The notes under the pieces were generated by a model, which was not told the DNA's origin, made no database searches, and saw nothing but the letters and a program-made list of their open reading frames with translations. The position numbers and the translations under genes were made by a program. Below are positions 1 to 5,459 of a DNA stretch of 5,459 bases, piece by piece. Where the stretch lies: positions 809-6,267 of the forward strand of contig DHNJ01000030.1 of the NCBI GenBank assembly GCA_002409445.1, read 5' to 3'. The DNA comes from Armatimonadetes bacterium UBA5419 (GTDB lineage Bacteria; Armatimonadota; UBA10988). How positions within the stretch are numbered: the stretch's first letter is position 1; the number at the start of each line of letters is the position of its first letter.

Positions 1-1
1 C

Positions 2-1609
2 CGCCGCCGCGCGTTCGAGGCCGATCTGCTGATCGTCAACCACGCGCTGACCCTGACCAACACCCTGGTGCCGGTCCTGCCGGCCTTCGAGTACGCGGTT
101 TTCGACGAGGCGCACAACCTCGAGGACGTCGCCACGGACACCTTCGGCCTCGATCTCGAACGGCGCGCACTGCAGTCGGCCGCGCGCGAGGCCGGCCTGG
201 GCGGTGACCAGCGCAGCTGGCTGGCGCGGCTGCGCAAGGCGTTGGGCGAGCAGAGCGAGGAGGCCATCGCGCCGGTGCAGGCGGCGCTGTTGGTGCTGAC
301 CGGCGCGGCGCAAAAGGTGATCGAGGCGATCGACGATCTGGGCCTGCACGTCGTCGAGCTGGCCACGCGCCCGCCCGACGCGGGCCCCGGCCCGCGCCGG
401 CGACCGGACGCGCCGTCGGCGCACCGGCGGCTGCAGGGCGAGGTCTGGTCGCAGCCCTGGGCCGCCGGCGCCCACGCCGCGCTGGGCCAGCTGCAGACGC
501 GCGCGACCGAGCTGCAGGCGGCACTCGGCGGCGTGCTGCTGGCGCTGCAGGGGGTCCGCGCAAACGGCGTGCTGCTCAGCGCCGAGGCGGGCGAGAACGC
601 GGAGCTGCGCTGCCAGGCGCTGCAGAGCGACTGGGCCGGCCTGGCCGCGGCGATGGGCACGATCATGGCCCTGGACAATGAGCGGTTCGTCTACTGGGCC
701 CAAGCCTCGCAACGGCGCGACATCTGGTACTGGCGGCTGCGCGCCGCGCCGATCGAGCCGAGCCTCGAGCTGGAGGAGCGGCTCTGGAGCAAGCTGGCCG
801 CGGCCGTGTTGACCTCGGCCACGCTGACCGTCGACGGCAACTTTGATTTCAACGCGCGACGCCTGGGCCTGCGTCTGCCCAGCACGGAGCCGCGCTACGC
901 CGAGCTGGAGCTGCCCTCGCCCTTCAACTATCGCGACGCGCTGCTGTTCTGCGTGCCGACCAACATCGGCCACCCGCGCGACGACGACTTCGGCCGCCAG
1001 GTCTCCGCCGGCCTGCGCGAACTGGTGCTCCAGCTGCGCGGCCGCACGCTGGCCCTGTTTACCTCGCGCAAGATGCTGCTCGAGACCTACGAACGGGTCT
1101 ACGGCCCGCTGCAGGCCGCCGGGGTCGAGGTCCTCTGCCAGGGCCTGAGCGGCACGCGGCACCAGCTGGCCGCGCGCTTCCGCCGCACCGAGCGGGCGCT
1201 GCTGATGGGCGCGCGGAGCTTCTGGGAGGGGCTCGACGTGCCGGGCGAGGCGCTCAGCTGCGTGGTCATCGACCGCCTGCCCTTCCGTCCGCCCGACGAC
1301 CCGGTGCAGGCGGCGCGCTGCGAGCAGGTCAAGACGCAGGGCGGCAGCGACTGGGCCCAGTACACGCTGCCGCAGACGATCCTGGCCTTCAAACAGGGCC
1401 TCGGCCGGCTGATTCGCACCGACCTTGACCGCGGTGCGGTGGTCTGTTTCGATCGACGATTGATTGACAGCAACTACGGCCGGGCCTTCCTACGCAGCCT
1501 GCCGGGTTATACTTCTGTGATCGACGGCTGGGACGAGATTCGTCTCCAGATCGGCGATTGGCTAGCCCGACCACCCGCCGACGCTTCGGGGGCCCGGAGA
1601 GCACCGTGA
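2..1609 (+). CDS. DinG/YoaA-family (XPD-like) ATP-dependent DNA helicase, 5'-truncated by the window edge
   Basis: This is the C-terminal 535 residues of a superfamily 2 DNA helicase that would unwind DNA with ATP in the cytoplasm, probably in repair or in resolving replication obstacles. The frame is open from base 2, so the GTG at 68 is an internal valine and not the start. Numbering from base 2, the segment opens with ADLLIVNHAL, typical of the stretch just before motif II. It continues with VFDEAHN (DEAH at 104-115), a long arch-like region (about residues 50-260), TSATL (271-275, 812-826), GRTLALFTSRKML (motif IV, from 1040), SFWEGLDVPG (406-415, 1217-1246), VVIDRLPF, and QGLGRLIR (motif VI, 465-472, 1394-1417). 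The end (DRRLIDSNYGRAFLRSLPG) is also typical of the family. Walker A and the Fe-S cysteine region must lie upstream, so whether this is an iron-sulfur helicase cannot be judged. The family call is firm; DinG versus YoaA is not resolved. The stop overlaps the next gene by four bases. Confidence 0.95.
   Translation, partial: RRRAFEADLLIVNHALTLTNTLVPVLPAFEYAVFDEAHNLEDVATDTFGLDLERRALQSAAREAGLGGDQRSWLARLRKALGEQSEEAIAPVQAALLVLTGAAQKVIEAIDDLGLHVVELATRPPDAGPGPRRRPDAPSAHRRLQGEVWSQPWAAGAHAALGQLQTRATELQAALGGVLLALQGVRANGVLLSAEAGENAELRCQALQSDWAGLAAAMGTIMALDNERFVYWAQASQRRDIWYWRLRAAPIEPSLELEERLWSKLAAAVLTSATLTVDGNFDFNARRLGLRLPSTEPRYAELELPSPFNYRDALLFCVPTNIGHPRDDDFGRQVSAGLRELVLQLRGRTLALFTSRKMLLETYERVYGPLQAAGVEVLCQGLSGTRHQLAARFRRTERALLMGARSFWEGLDVPGEALSCVVIDRLPFRPPDDPVQAARCEQVKTQGGSDWAQYTLPQTILAFKQGLGRLIRTDLDRGAVVCFDRRLIDSNYGRAFLRSLPGYTSVIDGWDEIRLQIGDWLARPPADASGARRAP
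1464..1513 (+). promoter_or_regulatory. Possible sigma70-like promoter elements within the helicase 3' end
   Basis: TTGACA occurs at 1464-1469 and TATACT at 1508-1513, in a stretch of only 57% GC (1441-1560). The two are 38 bases apart, too far to form one promoter. TATACT has no good -35 at the normal distance (CTTCCT-type sequence) and no TG extension, and both lie in conserved helicase coding sequence. They could serve the downstream gene (start at 1606) but this is speculative. Confidence 0.15.
1596..1600 (+). promoter_or_regulatory. Shine-Dalgarno site for the secreted multidomain protein
   Basis: GGAGA lies five bases upstream of the GTG at 1606, inside the last codons of the helicase gene. 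It decides the start of the second gene: the signal peptide begins exactly at this GTG. An upstream in-frame TTG at 1558 would lie 52 bases inside the helicase gene and add 16 Arg/Thr/Pro-rich residues ahead of the signal peptide. Confidence 0.75.
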
Positions 1610-1692
1610 GACATCTCAGCGCACTGTGGCGACGACTCCTAGCGACCAGCCTGCTGCTGCTGGGCGGCAGCCTGGCCACCCCCGCCAGCGCA
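1606..1692 (+). other. Sec-type signal peptide of the multidomain protein
   Basis: The first 29 residues have a basic N-region (R2, H3, R9, R10), a hydrophobic core (LLATSLLLLGGSLA) and a cleavage motif PASA before Q30, matching the A-x-A rule for signal peptidase I. There is no cysteine at the cleavage point, so it is not a lipoprotein signal, and no twin-arginine motif followed by the usual hydrophobic pattern (R9-R10 lacks the S/T-x-F-L-K context). The protein is therefore expected to be released outside the cytoplasmic membrane. Confidence 0.88.
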
Positions 1693-4600
1693 CAGCCCCT
1701 GGGCGACCGCGCACTCGCTCTCGACCGGATGACCTTCTCCCTGGCCTTCGACCAGACCAACCTGTACATCGCCTTCGATATGCAGGACATCAACCTGACC
1801 AGCCCCACAACCCGCGCCGGCGACCCGGTCCAGGGCGATGCCGTGGCCGTCTTTTTCGACCGCATGCCCAACCGCCCCTTCGAGGAGCGCAAGAGCATCT
1901 ACGGGCACGCGCTGCGCATCGACGTCTCGGCCTCGGGCGGCATCTACTACGGCATCGGCGGCAACGAGAAGAACCCCACCTGGCTCGCGCTCGAGCCGTT
2001 GCTCGAGCACAAAATCCAATTGCACGGCACGCTGAACGACCCCAGCGACGTTGACGCCGGCTGGTCGGCCGAGTTGGCCATCCCCTGGCAGCGGGTCGGC
2101 CGTAACGGGCCGCCGCTGGATGAGGAGTGGTCCTACAACGTGACCCGCATCCTCCGCGGCGACGCCGACGCGCGCTACTCGCACAGCCCCGACGCCGTCG
2201 ACGACATGAACCCCAGCACCTGGCAACCGCTCATCTTCCGCGCCGGGCTGCCCGGCTTCGAGGCCGGCGGCAAATACCTCGTCTTCGCCACCTCGCCGCA
2301 GAACCCCGTGGTCGTCGACGGCGCGATCACCGACGGTGAGTGGCCGCTGGCCCAACGCATCGTGATGAACCCCAGCGCCAACCGCCTGCGGCCGCTGCCG
2401 CCGCTGGCCAGCGAGGCCATCCCGACGGCCCAGCGCCCCCTGCCGCCGGGCAGCACCTTCCGCCCCCGCCCACTGACCCCGCGCGCCCCGCGCGGCGCCT
2501 ACCAGGGCGATAGCCTGATCCTGGCCAACTACCGGCTCGACCTCCTACCCACGCCCGGCGCCCCGCTCTGGGATCGCCATGGCGCGACCCTGCTCGCCGC
2601 GCACCCGCTCGGCGGCCTGACTCCCGATACCGCCGCCAGCCGCGTCGGCGCGCATACCGACGCGCTGAGCCGGGCCGGCGCGGCGGGGCTCGATGTGCTG
2701 CTGGTGCGCTGGCCCGTGGCCCGCGCCGCGCGCGACGAATGGGGCCTCGAGGCGCTGCGCTCGCTCGTCCTGGCCGCGACCAGCCTCTCGCACACCGGCC
2801 GCGACGTACCGCTGCTGGCCCCGCGGCTGGACCTGAGCGCCGGCCCCGGCCTACAGGCCGACCTCGACCTAACCCAGCAGGCGCAGTCCGAGCTGGTCTA
2901 CGGCGCGCTGTTCGACTTCTGCCAGCTGGTCCCGCCGCAGTTCCGCGCCCAGCTGACCGACGGCCCGCGCGGCGTGGTCCTCGTCGACTTGGGCGACGCG
3001 CCGGACCCGGTGCGGCTCAGCCCCGACTTCCTGCGCTACCTCGAGCAGCGCTGCCTGGGCGACTTCGGCCTCGATATCCTCTGGCTCGGCTCGGCCCTCT
3101 GGGCCCGCCGCGGTCTGCCGCTCGACGCCGTGCGGACCATCGACGGCGGCGCCCCGGTCTACACCAACGGCGCTGAACGCGTGACGATTGGCGTGCTGCG
3201 CCCCGGCCTCGACGAGAGCCGGACCGGTGGCCAGGTGGTCACCCGCCGTGGCTTCGAGGAGCTGAGCCACTCGTTTGACGCGATCCTCGCCGCCGAACCC
3301 GACTGGCTGCTGCTCGATAGCTGGAACGACCTGCGCCGCGGGACCGAGGTCATGGTCACCCGCGAGCGCGGTGCCGACTACGAGCGGCGCGCCGCGATCC
3401 TCGCCGCACAGTTCGTCAACCACCGCGAGGCCCCGGTCGTGGCCCGCGTGCGCCGGCTCGAAGCGCCCAACCGCGTCGTCGCCGGCGGCCCGCTGCGGGT
3501 CGCCGCGCGCGTGGTCAACGCCGGCCTGCGCCCCTGGGACGCGAGCACCGGCGTGCGCATCGCCGCCACCTGGTACGGTGAGGGCCCGCGCCCGCTGCTC
3601 GACGACAACGGCCAGCCCGTGCTCGACCGGACCACCGGCCAGCCGATGATGGCCGACCCGCCGGCCAACGACCAGCGCTACACCAGTGGCCCGCTCAGCG
3701 CGGCCAGCGGCGCGGTCAGCCTGGCCGAGATCCAGCTCAACGCGGTCGACACCGCGGGTGAGCCGCTGGCCCCCGGCCGCTACCGCCTGCGCTTCAGCAT
3801 CATCGGCGGCACGACCACCCGCAACGAACCCGTCCTCGGCGAAGACGGCGAGCCGCAGACCGACCGCCGCGGCCGCCCCGTGACCCGCGAGGTCCAGGTG
3901 CCGACGGTCATCGCGACCCAGGGCGGTGGCACCCTCGACCTGCCGATCGAGGTCCTCGCCCCCGAGGCCGCACCGGCCTACGCCGCGACCGTCCTCTCCG
4001 CCGACCTGCCCAGCCGCCTCGAAACCGGCCGGCTCTACCCGCTGACCGTGACCCTGCGCAACGACGGCGCCCAGCCCTGGCCCGAGGGCACCACCCTCGG
4101 CGTGCGCTACGAGCAGGTCGAGCGCATCCGCCCGAACGTCGCCCCCAGCCGCCCGCGCGTGCTGACCCCGTGGCAGTCCGCCGGTGACCTGCCCGGCCCG
4201 ACCGCACCGGGCGCCTCGGCCTCGATCCGCGGCAAGCTGCCGACCGGCGACGCCGAGGGCGAGCCGCTGCCCGTCGACCACGACCCCGGCCTGCTGACCC
4301 GCATCCACCTGGCCCTGCTCGACCCCTCCGGCCAGCCCCTGCCCGCCACGCTGCCCTGGTTCCAGGCCGTGCAGATCCTCGACCGCGACTGGGGCTCGGG
4401 CCTGGTCAACCTGGCCCTCGCCGACCAGCTGATCGCCGGCAGCGAGGCGACCGCCTCGGTGCGCATGCTCAACACCGCCTTCGAGAGCTGGGAAGAGGGC
4501 ACCGCCGAGCTGGTCTGGAGCTGGTACCGCCTCGATGGCGCGCCCTACGAGCTGGCCGCCGGCCGCCTGCCGCTGGCCTTCGCGCTGCACTCGGGCCAGG

Positions 4601-5439
4601 CTGTCGACCAGTCGTTCACCGTGCAGGCGCCGGTCTATTCCGGGCCGCTCGAGCTGGTCGTCGAGGTCGTCCATGGCGGCCGCGTGCATAGCAGCGCGCA
4701 GCCCAGCACCTACCTCTCCGAGGTCGCCCGGCGCGTCGTCGACATCGCCGGCGGGCCGATCGTGCCGCTCAACCTCGAGGGTTCGCTGAACCTCGCTGGC
4801 GCGGCGCCCGAGACCGGCGACCTGACCGGCCTCGGCTTCGATGGGCGCGGCCGCTACCTGCCCGCCGAACTGCTGCCGCCGGTCATCGACGGCACCGCCG
4901 ACCGGCTCTACCCGACCGCCTGGCTGGCCGCCTTCGACGAGCCCAGCGCCTGGCCGCAGGTGACCTTCGCCTACCCGCCCCAGGCCAGCCGCGACGGCAC
5001 CGGCCTGCGCGGCATCCTGCAGCCGACGGGCCAGGTCGTGACCACGCCCGTCGGCCGCTACCGCCGCGCGCACCTGCTCGCCGCGGCCATCGATGGCGAC
5101 CAGCAGCTCGAGCTCAGCGCGCTCGACTCGGGCGGCGGCCTGACCCGCCTGCCCGCGATCACCGTGCCCCGCTGGGACGCGCCGCCGCCCGCGGGGGTCG
5201 GCGTCGGCATCCGGCTGCCCTACCGCCTGACGGTCTATGGCGCCGAGCCGCTGCCGGCCTGGCTGCACCACATCAGCCTGCCGCTCGACCCCGAGCTGCC
5301 GCTGGCCGGGCTCGTCCTGGCCGCGCAGGAGAAGGTCCGCGTGCTGGCGATCAGCCTCGAACCCGTCGAGCGCGAGACACCGCCGACGCTGGCTGCGGGC
5401 GAGGCGCCGCCGCGCCCGCTGGGCCCCGCCGGGCCGTGA
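1606..5439 (+). CDS. Secreted multidomain GH99-like/DUF5010-like protein with CBM9-like, Ig-like and C-terminal sugar-binding-like modules
   Basis: This is a 1277-residue exported protein, probably binding or processing polysaccharide outside the cytoplasmic membrane. Residues 1-29 are a signal peptide. Residues 34-212 resemble CBM9/DOMON-like domains: NLYIAFDMQD, GDAVAVFFD, GWSAELAIPW (152-161), W175...NVTR181. Residues 255-302 are a Pro/Arg-rich linker. Residues 303-608 resemble GH99-like/DUF5010 barrels: AAGLDVLLVRWP, a VPPQFRAQL...DGPRGVVLV stretch, RPGLDESR (532-539), SWNDLRRGTEV (572-582). The expected glutamate pair is replaced by D575 and R578, so hydrolase activity is doubtful. Residues 609-1049 hold three Ig/NBR1-like modules with Trp at 644, 825 and 962. 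Residues 1053-1253 resemble a beta-rich module attached to bacterial glycosidases (GFDGRGRYLPAELLPP; end VRVLAISLE). The tail is Pro/Ala-rich, with no membrane anchor or sorting signal. Only two cysteines (439, 483) are seen, both in the barrel region. The GTG start overlaps the helicase stop. Domain names rest on remembered family patterns; the natural substrate is unknown. Confidence 0.85.
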   Translation: MRHLSALWRRLLATSLLLLGGSLATPASAQPLGDRALALDRMTFSLAFDQTNLYIAFDMQDINLTSPTTRAGDPVQGDAVAVFFDRMPNRPFEERKSIYGHALRIDVSASGGIYYGIGGNEKNPTWLALEPLLEHKIQLHGTLNDPSDVDAGWSAELAIPWQRVGRNGPPLDEEWSYNVTRILRGDADARYSHSPDAVDDMNPSTWQPLIFRAGLPGFEAGGKYLVFATSPQNPVVVDGAITDGEWPLAQRIVMNPSANRLRPLPPLASEAIPTAQRPLPPGSTFRPRPLTPRAPRGAYQGDSLILANYRLDLLPTPGAPLWDRHGATLLAAHPLGGLTPDTAASRVGAHTDALSRAGAAGLDVLLVRWPVARAARDEWGLEALRSLVLAATSLSHTGRDVPLLAPRLDLSAGPGLQADLDLTQQAQSELVYGALFDFCQLVPPQFRAQLTDGPRGVVLVDLGDAPDPVRLSPDFLRYLEQRCLGDFGLDILWLGSALWARRGLPLDAVRTIDGGAPVYTNGAERVTIGVLRPGLDESRTGGQVVTRRGFEELSHSFDAILAAEPDWLLLDSWNDLRRGTEVMVTRERGADYERRAAILAAQFVNHREAPVVARVRRLEAPNRVVAGGPLRVAARVVNAGLRPWDASTGVRIAATWYGEGPRPLLDDNGQPVLDRTTGQPMMADPPANDQRYTSGPLSAASGAVSLAEIQLNAVDTAGEPLAPGRYRLRFSIIGGTTTRNEPVLGEDGEPQTDRRGRPVTREVQVPTVIATQGGGTLDLPIEVLAPEAAPAYAATVLSADLPSRLETGRLYPLTVTLRNDGAQPWPEGTTLGVRYEQVERIRPNVAPSRPRVLTPWQSAGDLPGPTAPGASASIRGKLPTGDAEGEPLPVDHDPGLLTRIHLALLDPSGQPLPATLPWFQAVQILDRDWGSGLVNLALADQLIAGSEATASVRMLNTAFESWEEGTAELVWSWYRLDGAPYELAAGRLPLAFALHSGQAVDQSFTVQAPVYSGPLELVVEVVHGGRVHSSAQPSTYLSEVARRVVDIAGGPIVPLNLEGSLNLAGAAPETGDLTGLGFDGRGRYLPAELLPPVIDGTADRLYPTAWLAAFDEPSAWPQVTFAYPPQASRDGTGLRGILQPTGQVVTTPVGRYRRAHLLAAAIDGDQQLELSALDSGGGLTRLPAITVPRWDAPPPAGVGVGIRLPYRLTVYGAEPLPAWLHHISLPLDPELPLAGLVLAAQEKVRVLAISLEPVERETPPTLAAGEAPPRPLGPAGP
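1705..2241 (+). other. CBM9/DOMON-like carbohydrate-binding domain (domain of the secreted protein)
   Basis: Residues 34-212 carry the pattern of CBM9-like domains seen in bacterial extracellular proteins: a strand with NLYIAFDMQD (52-61), GDAVAVFFDR (77-86), a gly-rich strand GGIYYGIGGN, the diagnostic GWSAELAIPW (152-161), and EEWSYNVTRILR with W175 and R181. Such domains bind sugars or haem; sugar binding is the likelier role here because of the glycosidase-like neighbour region, but that is inferred. The usual opening element (I/V-DG-x-x-D-x-x-W) is not at the N-terminus; a copy of it stands after the domain at residues 236-249. Confidence 0.72.
2512..3429 (+). other. GH99-like (DUF5010-like) barrel domain with altered catalytic signature
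   Basis: Residues 303-608 follow the order of GH99-like domains. There is an early strand and loop (LANYRLDLLP...LWDRH), then a helix and strand ending AAGLDVLLVRWP (359-370). A VYGALFDFCQLVPPQFRAQL segment is followed by GVVLVDLGD, then LSPDFLRYLEQRCLGDFGLDI, VLRPGLDESR (530-539, where relatives have PGYDD-like residues), and DWLLLDSWNDLRRGTEV (566-582), then a helix with G-A-D-Y. In active GH99 enzymes the last motif reads W-N-E-x-x-E-G-T, and the two glutamates are the catalytic pair as I recall. Here the positions are D575 and R578. The fold assignment is fairly good; the exact family name is uncertain. Confidence 0.62.
3430..4752 (+). repeat. Three divergent Ig-like (NBR1-like) domain repeats within the secreted protein
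   Basis: Three modules share the pattern G-x(n)-V-x-N-x-G/A-x-x-x-W. Module 1, residues 609-785, has AGGPLRVAARVVNAGLRPW (W644). Module 2, 791-928, has RLYPLTVTLRNDGAQPW (W825). Module 3, 929-1049, has GSEATASVRMLNTAFESW (W962). Each is followed by a strand with aromatic residues (ATWY, VRYE, WSWY). The later part resembles the 'pG x Y x L r' strand of NBR1/CARDB-like folds (APGRYRLRFSI in module 1). The repeats are protein-level only; the DNA copies are strongly diverged. The likely role is as spacers or binding platforms between the barrel and the C-terminal module. Confidence 0.65.
4762..5364 (+). other. C-terminal beta-rich glycosidase-associated module of the secreted protein
   Basis: Residues 1053-1253 contain GFDGRGRYLPAELLPP (1077-1092). 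A PQVTFAYPPQ strand follows, then a GQVVTTPVGRYRRAHLLAAAIDGDQQ segment, a strand pair ending in VPRWD, a Y/R-rich strand (IRLPYRLTVYG), HHISLPLD, and a closing VRVLAISLE. This order (FDG-x-G-x-x-PAE, a gly/Tyr-flanked LL-x-A strand, W-D, a final A-I-S/T-L) recalls the beta-sandwich modules found at the ends of bacterial alpha-fucosidase- or mannosidase-like proteins. I cannot name the family with certainty. Sugar binding or folding support is inferred from that company. Confidence 0.5.
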
Positions 5440-5459
5440 CCCCGCTCGCCGCGCGCCAA
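5436..5459 (+). CDS. Possible start of a third gene (8 codons visible)
   Basis: GTG at 5436 overlaps the TGA stop of the secreted protein as GTGA, the same arrangement as at 1606-1609. The frame reads VTPLAARQ to the window edge without a stop. No Shine-Dalgarno precedes it: the bases upstream are a GC-rich run of the previous gene. It may be a translationally coupled gene or chance; the next gene may also start beyond the window. Confidence 0.2.

Noticed and set aside
68..70. GTG at 68 as the start of the helicase gene.
   Set aside because: The frame is open back to the window edge and the residues before it (ADLLIVNHAL) are conserved in the family, so the gene begins upstream of the window.
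36..563. Minus-strand open frame over the start of the helicase gene.
   Set aside because: Its translation is almost entirely Arg/Pro/Ala and it opposes the DEAH-box coding sequence; a composition artefact.
1464..1513. TTGACA and TATACT read as one promoter.
   Set aside because: The spacing is 38 bases, far beyond the usual 16-18; they are listed only as separate weak elements.
1558..1605. Upstream TTG start for the secreted protein, adding 16 residues.
   Set aside because: It would place RRR and a polar stretch ahead of a clean signal peptide, lies further inside the helicase gene, and would leave the GGAGA at 1596 unused. The GTG at 1606 fits better.
2869..5271. An open frame of about 800 codons on the minus strand, antisense to the secreted protein.
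   Set aside because: It lies wholly opposite a gene with recognisable domains and a signal peptide. Its translation is Ala/Gly/Arg/Val-rich without motifs, as expected from the complement of a GC-rich gene.
5422..5435. GC-only hairpin (5-bp stem, 4-base loop) at the end of the secreted protein gene, considered as a terminator.
   Set aside because: No T-run follows, the stem is within coding sequence, and such short palindromes are common at this GC content.

Overview
The window is very GC-rich (for example 78% GC in 4801-4860) and holds two co-oriented plus-strand genes with almost no non-coding DNA. Codon third positions are overwhelmingly G or C. Nothing here fixes the taxon. A GC-rich free-living bacterium is the reasonable reading; the two protein types recall Chloroflexota, Armatimonadota, Planctomycetota or Myxococcota, but that is an impression from family resemblance and not a demonstrated placement.

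Positions 2-1609 carry the 3' part of a gene for a DinG/YoaA-type (XPD-like, superfamily 2) DNA helicase. The part with Walker A and any Fe-S cysteines lies before the window. The DEAH box, the TSATL motif and the C-terminal helicase motifs are all present.

Positions 1606-5439 carry a 1277-residue secreted multidomain protein. Its GTG start overlaps the helicase stop (GTGA) and is preceded by a good Shine-Dalgarno. The protein reads, in order: signal peptide, CBM9/DOMON-like sugar-binding domain, Pro/Arg-rich linker, a GH99-like (DUF5010-like) TIM-barrel region, three Trp-marked Ig-like (NBR1-like) modules, a C-terminal beta-rich module of the kind attached to bacterial glycosidases, and a Pro/Ala tail. 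The most notable point is that the glutamate pair expected in the GH99 signature (S/T-W-N-E-x-x-E-G-T) reads S-W-N-D-L-R-R-G-T here. The hydrolase-like core may therefore be a non-catalytic or altered enzyme inside a carbohydrate-binding scaffold.

The last 20 bases may begin a third gene with the same GTGA overlap, but only eight codons are visible. The helicase and the secreted protein have no obvious functional link; their tight packing suggests co-transcription. A weak, locally AT-richer patch in the helicase 3' end could also hold an internal promoter for the second gene.
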